Origin: Oxytricha trifallax
Lineage: Eukaryota > Ciliophora > Spirotrichea > Sporadotrichida > Oxytrichidae
Direction of reading: 5' to 3'
DNA length: 64,000 nucleotides
Assembly: GCA_000711775.1 (NCBI GenBank)
Contig: ARYC01003296.1
Coordinates: 1-64,000, forward strand
Made by a program: the position numbers and the translations under genes. Each line of letters opens with the position of its first letter. Within the stretch, counting starts at the first letter, position 1. The notes beneath the pieces were generated by a model. That model saw nothing but the letters and a program-made list of their open reading frames with translations. It did no database searches and was not told the DNA's origin. Positions 10,600 through 22,200 of this stretch are shown one piece after another.

Positions 10600-11640
10600 A
10601 AATTTCTTTAAATTTTATAGCCATGCTTAAGTCAAATATAAGCTATTTTTTTACTCAAACAGATTTTTGAATAAATTTATGTATTTTCAAAGTTATTGGA
10701 ATATATAATTAAATACCTTATTTATTTAAACTAACTATAAATATTTATAATACAATTTGGTTAAGCTTAATTCTTCCTCTGATATCCTTGATTTTCTAAA
10801 TACAAATTATTGCATCATATAAATTCTTGAACCACTTCATGGAGAATTGGTATATATAAAATGTTAGCTGGTAGTTCTTAAACACAGAAGTATAGCTTCG
10901 CACCATGTATAGCAACTGGTTTATTAAATTTAATGATTATTCGTATAATAAGTTATTTAATGGTTTGTAGTTCTTGCGATTTTCGTCAATTCGCTCTTCG
11001 ATGATTTTGGCCGATTTGAGTTTGGTTTTAATATTGTCTGTGATCTTTTTACTTTCGTTCAATGAGTTCACGAGAGTGTCGTCATCCAATATGTCGTTGC
11101 CAGATTGGGAGAGCTAAAGCAATATTTGGTCTTCAATTTGCCTCTTTTGATCTTTGAACTCCATGTTTTATCTCTGAATCTTTTCCCTCTCCATTTCATC
11201 CCTTTCACTCTCATTCTTGCACACAATTGACAGTATTACTTATTTCAACTCCATTTTATAAATGTAGAATATTTATTCTAATAGAATAATAGTTGCTGCT
11301 CCAGACCTTCCTTAGTAACTAAGAAGTTAAGTAATCTAGTTTTAGTCTGTTCTTAGGAATAAATGAGGGTTCTGGAGGTTTGATACCATGTAGAAGATGA
11401 AATTCTAATCATACTCAACCTAGTTGTCATTGAACTTTATGTATAACAAAATTAAAAACTATTAAGTTTTAAACTCATACTTATATTTAATATATTGCAA
11501 ATATATTTTTATAAGTAAACTAATTTTACTTGTCACCTTGAATTTCGAAAATCTCTTTGTTTATAACTGCGACTATGCTGCTATTGAAGTTCTTACCTAT
11601 TATCTAAATTTTGAATAACATTTTAATCAATAAAATTATC
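10600..11640 (-). CDS. Dynein AAA5-end, buttress and AAA6-start segment (- cluster)
   Basis: Inverted near-duplicate (about 95% in exons) of 28380-29290. It reads, in order, [27 protein letters not shown]...; [14 protein letters not shown] (end of AAA5); [60 protein letters not shown] (the coiled coil between AAA5 and AAA6, family pattern NILDDeeLI..L..SK); then [15 protein letters not shown] (family YqfSL.wF..LF). A 45-base insert replaces the 34-base GT-AG intron of the + copy (29093-29126). Both copies remain open here, so either could be used. Confidence 0.85.
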
Positions 11641-12139
11641 TTTCAATCTTTTTACCTGTATTTTTATGCTCATTACATCCATTTCTTATAATTATTTTAA
11701 ACTGCCTTATGGATCAATAATCAAAGACCATTTGTCTTTTGATTCTTCTATAATTATCATATTGCAAACTATTTTTTTAATCAGAGGGTAATCCCTTAAA
11801 CTGCCATTATTTATTATAAGTTCCGATAATATCTCTAAGATTGAACTAATCGCCTACAAGAATGTCTTATGCTAAAATAAATGACTTTTGATTCTGATAT
11901 ATATTTAGGGTGCTTTAAATGAACTAATAAATATTATAAAAGATGGGTCTATTAAGGTATTATTGAAAATATTAATATAAGAGATAAATAATTAACTACA
12001 GACAAATTAATTAAAAATTTCCTTTTAAAGTATTTAAAAATAGATTGAAGTAGCTATATAACTTTCATCAATATATTATAATTTAATTTTTATTTTTCTC
12101 TTCCAAAAAGTATTGATTTGTAAGATTTATTAAGAATCG
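11641..12139. other. AT-rich non-coding stretch between dynein segments
   Basis: Nothing recognisable on either strand; dynein AAA5 coding expected here by co-linearity is not seen. Confidence 0.5.
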
Positions 12140-12204
12140 AATAAGTCCTAATTATTCATCAATATGCTGGCACGGTGAAGTTTAGCCTGGCACTCATTTC
12201 GCTA
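12140..12204 (-). CDS. Dynein stalk-base fragment (- cluster)
   Basis: Reads NECQAKLHRASILMNN, matching the family pattern EC..KL.RA..LI.GL at the end of the second stalk helix. The homologous + sequence at 26955-27005 reads [20 protein letters not shown], in which KLHRA is lost. The first 21 bases (12182-12202 versus 26957-26977) agree in 20 positions. The - version is closer to the family here, the + version continues better into AAA5. Confidence 0.65.
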
Positions 12205-12309
12205 TATAATTAGATTTTTTTAATAAAAATATATAATGCATGCAATTGATTAATTCAATAAAGATTAATAAATCATTTACTAAATTCAACAAGCAATAAC
12301 ATCTAATTA

Positions 12310-12546
12310 TAATAACTTGAGGACTCCCCTCTTTATGTAGTTAGGTGGTGGCATCTTTATATTATTAATAAGTCATAACTGAGCAAGATGTCCACTTCTA
12401 TGTGTGCAAACTCATTGGTAAGGACAGCCCCGGCCTCCTTCAGCCACTTCTGGCTCTGCCTGAAGATCAAGTCACGCGCTGTGATTGGGGTCTCCTGATA
12501 AAAGGGAGCGAGGGAGTTAGATGATCCCCCGTTGTAACTCATCTAA
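12310..12546 (-). pseudogene. Duplicated 3' end of the UAP gene, decayed
   Basis: About 92% identical, same orientation, to the last exon of the UAP gene at 32569-32805. It encodes SSNSLAPFYQETPITARDLI and KWLKEAGAVLTNEFAHIEVD but has a one-base deletion near 12352 (ATATTATT versus the 32.6-kb copy) that spoils the last codons, and the TGA stop of the true gene is gone (no TGA after the PPPNYIKRGVLK counterpart). It sits next to the - dynein C-terminal pieces just as the true gene sits next to the + dynein C-terminus, so it was copied along with dynein DNA. Confidence 0.8.
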
Positions 12547-12946
12547 AATTCAATCTTTAATTAAAATATGATTTTAGATAAGAGTTAAATTTTCATTTTA
12601 TTAAGGTACAGACATTATTATAGTTTAACAGTAGATTTTAATACGCCACTCTACCATTAAAATATCTTATTATTTATTAATTTATTTTTATTTTATTAAA
12701 CTTTATTAAAGAATTATAATTAGAATTAGAATTTTTATACTTTTATATAAATAAATAATAATTTTAGCCAGATAATATTTTTTATTTAATCCGATCTTAT
12801 GATAGAAGATAAAATATTAAAATCAAATTTCATTATATAGTATAATATTTTAATTATATAACCTTCGCCAAATCTAAATGGTTCTATGCCAATGGTGAAT
12901 CAGAACTTAAAATGTTAAACACAAATAATTTTTTTTTTTATTTAAT

Positions 12947-12984
<38 letters not shown>

Positions 12985-13269
12985 TTTTTTTTTTTTTTGT
13001 TGTGTGTGTTGGTGGGGTTTTTTTTTTTATTTTTTTTTAATTTATTTAAAGATCAAGTTTTTTTAGTTTATGTGTAGACTATTTCATTCAATATTTATTA
13101 TATAGTATTTTCAACAATATTTACAAATACATTAATGAGCACAACACTAATTATAGCTTAAATGGATTCTATAAATTTTATTAAATGAAGCTTAAGATAA
13201 GAAGCATATTGGAAACTTTAGAGATAAAAATTTTTCAAGTTTTATTGATTATTTTTTTATTATTAGTAT
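12547..13269. repeat. AT-rich spacer with a 100-base poly-T tract
   Basis: 12928-13045 is almost pure T broken by GTTGTGTGTGTTGGTGGGG. Homopolymers of this length are prone to sequencing and assembly error, so the join between the - and + dynein clusters is supported least here. No coding seen in the rest. Confidence 0.7.
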
Positions 13270-16200
13270 TAGAATAGAGGAAGCCAGAAAGCACCGCGAA
13301 GACGCAGAGTTGATAATGAAGTACTACTACATGATTTAAAATACCAAAATCCTTAAATATGAAATAGATGATGAGCAGAAAACTCGCATCTCCTACTACA
13401 TCAGTTCATTTAAAGCATTCTAGGCCAACATAAGGGATAAGAGGTTTAGAGATTTATAGGGTATAGTATTATAATCTATAGATACACACATTCACAAATT
13501 TATTTATATTTTTTCTCTCAAATACCCTAATAAGCTAATAGTATAATTTAATTAAAATATTTTTCAAAAAACATTTTCTTCAATTAAACATTTATGATAA
13601 ATAATGTGAAAAATATATGATTGTAGGAATATAATTAAGATAAACACTAATACTTAATGTGATAATCAAAAATGGAAAATCTTAAAAAAACAGTTTCATC
13701 TTTCCACTCACCTTCATAAACGTCACCATCTACATGTATAAGTCTTTCCTTTCCCTGTCTTTGAACTGCTCTGTGAAGTTAATGTCTTCCGCTTCCTAAA
13801 GTCTTACCAGGCTGGACCTCTGTAAAAATAAAATTTTAGATATCTTTTGTACCTTACATTTTTTGTGAGTGCACAGTATCTACCAGCGTCAACATCTTTA
13901 AGTTTTCATTTTGTTAATCTTAATTTCATTTTTAATTATCAATTCTTGATTATTTTTTATAATTATGAGAGTCAATATTTATCTATACTGTACAAATAAA
14001 ATTAATAAATTGTTATTTATATATCATTTAATCTATTTTGCTATAATTTTTTTATCAAAAAGAAAATAGACTTGCATGAAGTTAAAATTATAAAAAATTT
14101 GAATAAATTTTATATATTGAAATTATAATTAAGGTTAAATAAAATTTTTATTAAAAAAAAATTATAAAACTAGCAGTATAAATATCATTTCACATTAAAT
14201 GCCTTTCTCTCTAAAAAATAAAACGCAATTATAAAAATATTAAAGCGAAATTATTTAAGTTACATTTGTTGTTTAGCCATAGTAAATATGATTATATAAA
14301 CATTTTCAAAAGATTCTAAATATAATTCTTAGATATTTGATAATTATAACTTTGTTAATATTTAAAGACGCTAGATCAAATTACGGCTTAAGATAGAATA
14401 ATAATAATATGTCTTTTCTATTAATATTCAAATATTTTATTTTTATGGTTTACGAAGGATATTTATAAATTGTGTTAATAAATATGTTTGAACTAACCTA
14501 GAGTGATATATTACACTTAGCCATGGATCCTGTTCTTGCCAAACGACTTGAGAAGAAATTTATTCTTAAGATACATTTGAGTTTCAATAAAGAGACTAAC
14601 AAGGTAGAAATATGATTATATTTTTTAATTTGTATCAATTTTGGGATAAGTAATTTAATTTAATTTTTAAAATATTTTTATTTATTCAGAGCAGAATTTG
14701 ACTGTAGATATTTGATGATACGAATTGAACATTACTTCTTCCAATACTTTAGATTAATAAAATGAAAACGAATAAAAATATCGAAGAATAAATAAGAATT
14801 ATATTTTGCAGAGGAGTGAGGATTTCACAGAATCAAAACCCCATAACCCAAAAACCCCTTCATGAGTTCCATAAATATTTATATTGATATATGTATTGTT
14901 GATTGTTGAGGATATAGAGCTTATTATGATTAGGCAACATTTTTCTGATGGTTATAAAAAATTAAAGATTTCTTGGGAGAACCTTTTTGCGCACTGTGTT
15001 TTACATTTCAATATATTATTGTAAACTTAATTTGTAAATTAAAAATTTTAAACATTTCTTTTAATATTTTTCTAATTTTTTCAAAAACAATTAATTTTTT
15101 CTTTCATTTTTGTGATACATAATATTTCATTCATTGATAATGTTAGATACTTTATTAAAATTTAAGGTTCAATAATATATAATCTTTCTTGATGCTATAT
15201 TATAGAGTTGGCAAAATTTTTATAAGTGTTATTAAATACAGTTCTAGCAATTCTATTGGTATGAAAGAATATGTTACTCTAAATATTGGAGTATTAAAAG
15301 ATTTTTTTTTATTAATTGATCGATTTTTCCCATTATTTAGAAATTACAATGAACAAAAATGTATGACAATCTTAAAATAATGTATTTCCAAATTCAGTAA
15401 GAGATAACGATGCATATAGTAAATAGACGCTTCTTATAAGAGTCCAATCAAAATACTGATTATGGACAAAGTTATTGAATATTGTAAAAATTTTAAGATA
15501 TTTTTTTTTAAAAGTATACTTACATTCATATAGAATTCAATAATCTATTATTGCTAAAATACATTTGAAATGAGAAAATTCAAAAATAAAATAAGGATAT
15601 TAAATATGAATATATATAACTGCCACTAATTAGGAGTATTAGTAATTCAAATTTGAATTTTATTAATTTAACAGTAATCTATTTAAATTAAAAAATTATA
15701 TTTAATTGTACAGATTGAGCAGATTGTGCAAAAATATAATTGCCCAACAAGGGTCGGTTGTGTGCAGATATATTTATATATATTAATTATTTAATTATAA
15801 ATATTAATGAAGATGTAAAAGTGCGATGGCGTTAATACTTCGCGGAGAGATTTGAAAATGACATTGAGCGCTTGATATCTAATGATGAAATCACTTTGCA
15901 CTTTGACTACCTCACATGACTAACCTTACTCGATATCGGAAAACACGATTATTTTATGATCACAGTGTGGATCTCCCGGATTGCATGTGCCCTCATGTCG
16001 TCATAACTCTTGTGCGGTGGTTCAGCGAATTTCTCCAAAACAGGCATGCCCGCATAGATCGACTGCGCTCAAATGAATTTCCCTAGCGACCACCCGAGAT
16101 TTTCACAAAGCCGAGTTCCCCTCATCACGGCGCATCACTTTTATGCAGAGAGCCGATCGAGTTTGAATGAGTAGGTATTCTCAGCTGATGAGCACCTCTC

Positions 16201-19200
16201 ATAATGAGATTTTCAAATGCATTTATAATTAAATAATTAATATATATAAATATATCTGCACACAACCGACCCTTGTTGGGCAATTATATTTTTTGCACAA
16301 TCTGCTCAATCTGTACAATTAAATATAATTTTTTAATTTAAATAGATTACTGTTAAATTAATAAAATTCAAATTTGAATTACTAATACTCCTAATTAGTG
16401 GCAGTTATATATATTCATATTTAATATCCTTATTTTATTTTTGAATTTTCTCATTTCAAATGTATTTTAGCAATATTAATAAATGAATTAATTAAGAAAA
16501 TATAACAATAAAAAATTATATTTGGAACATGCAATGATGAAAATAAACAAATTTAACTATAAAATTTGAAAGAAATAACACTATTTAGATAATTAATTGA
16601 ATAAATAAATATTCCATAAAACTTGATAAATACTGTAGGAATGCATTGGATTTGGAATAATAAATTAAAAATAAATTAATTAATAATCAATTCAGTGGCA
16701 GTTAACTTTGTCCTAGTCTAGACAATATGGTACATGTTCGATAGAGAATTTTGAATTGGCTAGACTTTACTTTTGGCGGTCCCCTCAATCGCATCCCTTA
16801 AGCGAGATAACTTGATTATAATATTGGCTGATTTGTTTAGCTGATTTTGATGCCAAAATTATAATCAAGTTATCTCGCTTAAGGGATGCGATTAAGGGAA
16901 CCACAAAAAGTAAAGTCTAGCCAATTCAAAATTCTATATCGAACAAGTACCATATTGTTTAGGCTAGGACAAATTTAACTGCCTCTAAATTGATTATTAA
17001 TTAATTTATTATCCCAAATCGAATACATTCCTACAATAATTATGAAAAATAAGTGGAAATGTTTAATTTAAAATAAAAATGAATTTTAATAATAAGTATT
17101 AGTATAGACAATTACAGAAATTAAATCTTGAAGCAGATGTGTCATCTTTCCAGTATCATTCATACTTTGCTCCATCAGGCCACACCTATTTAGTTGTTCC
17201 CATATTTTTCCAGTGTCTCATGAAGTCTCAGTCTACTGACGTAGCAACTCCTGCTGGTAAGTATTGCTGAAATAAAAAATTTTAGATATGTTTTTTTTTA
17301 TTTACAAATTTTTGTGAATGACTAGTTGCTCCAAGAACACCATCTTAAGTTTCTTTATTTATTTATTAATTATTATTCATTAATTACATTTTTCTTATTA
17401 TAAATTATTATTATTTTATAACATCAATTTTTTAGCGCTTCATAATAGAAGAAAATTGAATCACATAGAATAACTGACACAAAAGTTTCATTTGAAATAA
17501 ATTTAGTAAGCAAAATTACAACCAGTCCCAAAGAAATTCTTATCTACAGCATTACCCATTTCAATAAAAACACATATAAAACTCATAAAGGGTTAAGGGG
17601 TTTTGAATACGAGGACTCAGTATTTAATTGCAAGATAAGTTTGAAAGGGCCCTGAATGTCAGCGAAGTTGCCAATAAAAGAGAGGGACTCTTTATAGTTA
17701 AAATAATATTTTTTTAATTTAAGCAAAAGAATTATTTTTAATTATAATTCTATTATAACCTAAAGAAGACAGATTTCAGCGAGATAGACGTCCTAAAAAT
17801 GTTTAAATCTCATGTGGAACCTTGCCCGTGACTACTTTTACTAAATAATCGTATAATTACTCTAAGATATCGACAGAGATAAAATATCATGGTATACTAA
17901 TATTGTTTAAATTTTAATTAGAAATACAGCTACTGGAATGGTTTGTTAAATAAATGAAGTACTATGAAGATTTCAAGCCATCAAAATACACTAAATTTAA
18001 TTTTATATAAAAATTAAAGTGTGAAACTCCTTGATATATATTAAGCCTGGCTAAAGTCCCAATATTAATTTCCTTTGAACATTATATAATAATTATATAA
18101 TTTCACTTTTTGTATATAATAAAGTCCTTTTAACATTTAATTAATTATTCCTTTTTATATTTAATATAAAAATGCGTCACTGGGAGACCATGATAATACT
18201 TAATACATTAATTTGTTTATCTTTTTTAATACTATTTGTAAATTACAAAATGCTATCTGACAAGGGTGTTAAGAAATAATTCTATTTAATTATAATTTTA
18301 TAAAATTTTATTAAAAAATATTGTAAAGTTGTAATTTATAACCCTTAAACCTTCAGTAGATTTATAAGTCTTTTGATTGATATTGGGAATGTGAGGGGGT
18401 TCTGGTTTATTTAAGGTATATTGAGTCAATTTCATGCTTTTAGAATATAAGAAATATTTGTGGGGTAGATTTATTTTTTTTAATTCAGGTTATATATTTT
18501 TATATACAGGTAAATTTCACAGCATTTTTATTAAAAGTATATAGGTCATAAAATAATTTTTTTCCCCTTAAAGTATCATTTTGATTATTTAAATGAATTT
18601 AAATGTTATATTATTAAAAACTGGACTTTTAAAATAATCTTTGAAATTTTTCAATATTTACTTTATTCTTTCATATGTCATTTCATGCATGTTGCTTTAC
18701 AATATTTAAAATTATAAGTAAGTTAATTGAATTTATTGAAATTCAATACAAGGTATATGCAAAATAAGTGATTGAAAAAATTAAAGACCACTTTATTTCC
18801 GTTATTTTGATAAATTAATACCTAAAATATAAATCAAACTTAAAAATATTTTGATATTTAATTGTTCACTACAAAAGTAGACTCCTATTAAATATGGGTA
18901 TCTTATGAGAGTTTAACTAAAATGTTTATTATGGAACAAATTTTAAGAGCTGGAAACAAGTTTAAGAGATATATTTCAATTTTTTTGGCTTTAATTTTGC
19001 AATTAGATGGCATTTTTATTTGGGCTAGAACTTAATAATGAGTTTTAATTAGATTAATTCACATAGGAGTACCCATAATTTAAATATAAGAAATAAATAA
19101 ATTCGCTTATTAGTTATGATTATATTGGGATCATTAATTAATTTTAATTGGACAAAATTAATTAAAATATGGAAACAAAGAAAATAAATTTAATAACTTT

Positions 19201-22200
19201 TATAATTAATTAGTTTATTCATAAAAATTTTCATTTTATTAAATATAAACAAAAATTTCTTAAAGTTTAAACATATTTATAAAATAGATTAATGAAATTT
19301 CATTAAATTAAATTTTTAATTATTAAATATGAAAAGAACAATAAAAAGGAAAAATGTGAAGAAAATACCTTATAACCAAAATTATCCTTGTCAATAAAAG
19401 CACTTATATAATTACTTAAGGGGTTTTGGGGTTTGATTGATAAAATTATTTTAATCTCTGATTTCACTTCAAGATAGAAGTAATTAAAATATAAAGTTAC
19501 AAAAGAATTTTAATGCATATCAAATTTGAACTCCAAGAAATAACTAATATTTAAAAAAATAAAAATAATCATTTTCTGGATAAGAAACGTTATGTTCTTC
19601 TCAACTTATATTAAATTTTTTTGAAGGCTGAAGTCAACTACTGGAAAACTACTCTTATCAAAGTTTCATAAAAAATAAACTAAAAAATAATAAAATCTAA
19701 ATAAGTAGATTGATTTTTAATTTATTATTAAAGTTTAAGAAATATTGGAGGAATTGACAAAAGTGCAAAGAGACTGACTATATCTTTGGCCTATTTTTAG
19801 CAGTGAGGATATATAAAGATAAATGCAAAATAATATGTTAAGTTTCCAAACAGTGGATAAAATTTGGAGAAATGTCATGACCAACACTCACTCAAATCCA
19901 AATGATTTATAATATAGTTTAAAATTTTTATTTATATTTTAAGTAAAATTTAAATTATTAAAATGTGTTGGACAGTTGTCTGTAGAGTAGAGTATTTGAG
20001 AACTTTCAGCAAAGTAATGAGATGGTAGATCGCATTCAAAAAGGTCTGAATTAAAAACTAAATATTATAATTTTAAATTTTATTTTAGTTTGAATTTTAA
20101 TTGATACTTACAGATTATTTAGGCAAACTATTACCTTCTAAATAATCTTATCTAAAAATACTTTGCATTTTTTTGAATGAGTACCTGAACACTATGTAAA
20201 ATTATTTCAAGATTTTTCTTCTTGTCTAATGACGATCTCTTGCACATCCTGTCCTAAACAAAAGACCCATTTAAATTTCAATATTTATATTGTAGGGCAT
20301 AGATAAACTAGAGTTCTTGAGAAATCCCACTACCCAAGAGCTGACTAAACTTAAATTTATTTATTAATAAAATTTTCAAATATATTTATAAAATTTATCA
20401 GAGGTATGTACTCATCAATGGGCGAATATGTGGAGTTTGTAAGCACAATAAATCCATTCTCAGTTGAAAATCCAAGTGAAGTCAGAAATGTTGAGGATTG
20501 GCTTTCAGATGTAGAAACACAAATTATTTTATTTTAATATTTTTAATTAAAATGAGAGATAGCTTGAGATATTTAATTAAGTAATCAGCTGCAGCATATT
20601 CCAAAGAAGCAAGGAAACACTGGCTTTTTGAATGGTCCAGTCAAATTGTTCTCACACTTATTTTTATTTTATAATTAAAATACTATAAAATTATTATATA
20701 ATTTATTTTATATAAACACTAGATTAGGTATTCTGAACTACTTAAGTTGAAGTGGAAGGTGTAGCATAGATTAAGAAAAAGCCATAAGCTTTGAAAGAGG
20801 TTTATTAAGAAGAGGAATTTATACTTTAAGAGCTCGTTATAATTAATATTTGTTCACCCCGAGGTCTCCCACCTCTCCCCCACCTCAAAAATGAATTCCC
20901 CCTAAAATACCCCACTTTGTATGAAAAATCATATTCCCAAAGACTGAATCGACTTCCCTCATGACCTCTCACTTTCATAACAATATTTATATATTAAATG
21001 ACATAAATTTTTTAATTTTTAATTTTAATTTTAAATATTATTTGGATGTTATTTTTTAATTTTGACAACTCGTACTATGTCCGTCGGCTTTTTTAGAGAT
21101 ATACTCCCATCAGAAAATATATTTAAATTGAGATATCATTATCTAATAACAACAAAAATATTCTTGCAAATTTTATTATACTTAAAATATTAAAAATTTT
21201 ATATCAATATAAATCATCTCAATTCGATTTTAAAATAAAAATTTACATGAGTTTAATATTTTTTAAACTAATATTAACTTTCTAGATAAATAATTATTCA
21301 ATCATAAAATAAGTAAATTGATATTAATATTATTTAAAAAAATTAAACTCATGTAAATTTTTATTTTAAAATCGAATTGAGATGATTTATATTGATATAA
21401 AATTTTTAATATTTTAAGTATAATAAAATTTGCAAGAATATTTTTGTTGTTATTAGATAATGATATCTCAATTTAAATATATTTTCTGATGGGAGTATAT
21501 CTCTAAAAAAGCCGACGGACATAGTACGAGTTGTCAAAATTAAAAAATAACATCCAAATAATATTTAAAATTAAAATTAAAAATTAAAAATTAAAAAATT
21601 AATGTCATTTAATATATAAATATTGTTATGAAAGTGAGAGGTCATGAGGGAAGTCGATTCAGTCTTTGGGAATATGATTTTTCATACAAAGTGGGGTATT
21701 TTAGGGGGGACTTCATTTTTGAGGTGGGGGGGGTACCTCGGGATGAACAAATATTATTATAATTTAATAATAATTGCTATTTTACAATTTTATTCAAACT
21801 TATATATCTCAATAATTTAGTTTTTATAATTTATATCTATTTATTATAACTTAATCAAAGACTCTACAATAACTAAAAAGGTTTTTAAAAAAATTGAAGC
21901 ATTAATCGTTCTAGATGTACATTCAAAGGACGTTACAAAAGATCTGGCATTGGCTTAAGTGGACAATTTATCAGCTTTCGAACCTATTTTTATTAATGAG
22001 ATACTACGTTCAAGATGAAGTATTTGAATGAAGTTTTTTCATTTATTAAATAAAAGAAAAAATGGTCAGCTGCTTTAGGCTGTACGGATTCGAATACCAA
22101 GGTAATCAAACTAGATTGGTCATTACACCCCTCACGGATAGATGCAATAAAATAATAATTAATAAAAATATTTTGCTATTAAATTATTTAATTATTTTGT

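Larger units (their letters stand above)
14834..17605. mobile_element. TBE-like transposon, 2.77 kb, bounded by AAT duplications
   Basis: Left end CAAAACCCCATAACCC... at 14834, right end ...GGTTAAGGGGTTTTG at 17605, flanked by AAT at 14831-14833 and 17606-17608. The two ends are inverted repeats for about 55 bases (TTCATGAGTTCCATAAATAT versus TTTATGAGTTTTATATGTGT). Joining the flanks through one AAT gives the same sequence order as the uninterrupted copy at 1345-1290 (-), which proves the insertion. Interior: an inverted repeat with GC-rich cargo (15553-16478), a MITE (16630-17040) and a dynein/unknown-like piece (17120-17365). No intact transposase seen; shorter than the roughly 4 kb known for TBEs. 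Confidence 0.88.
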
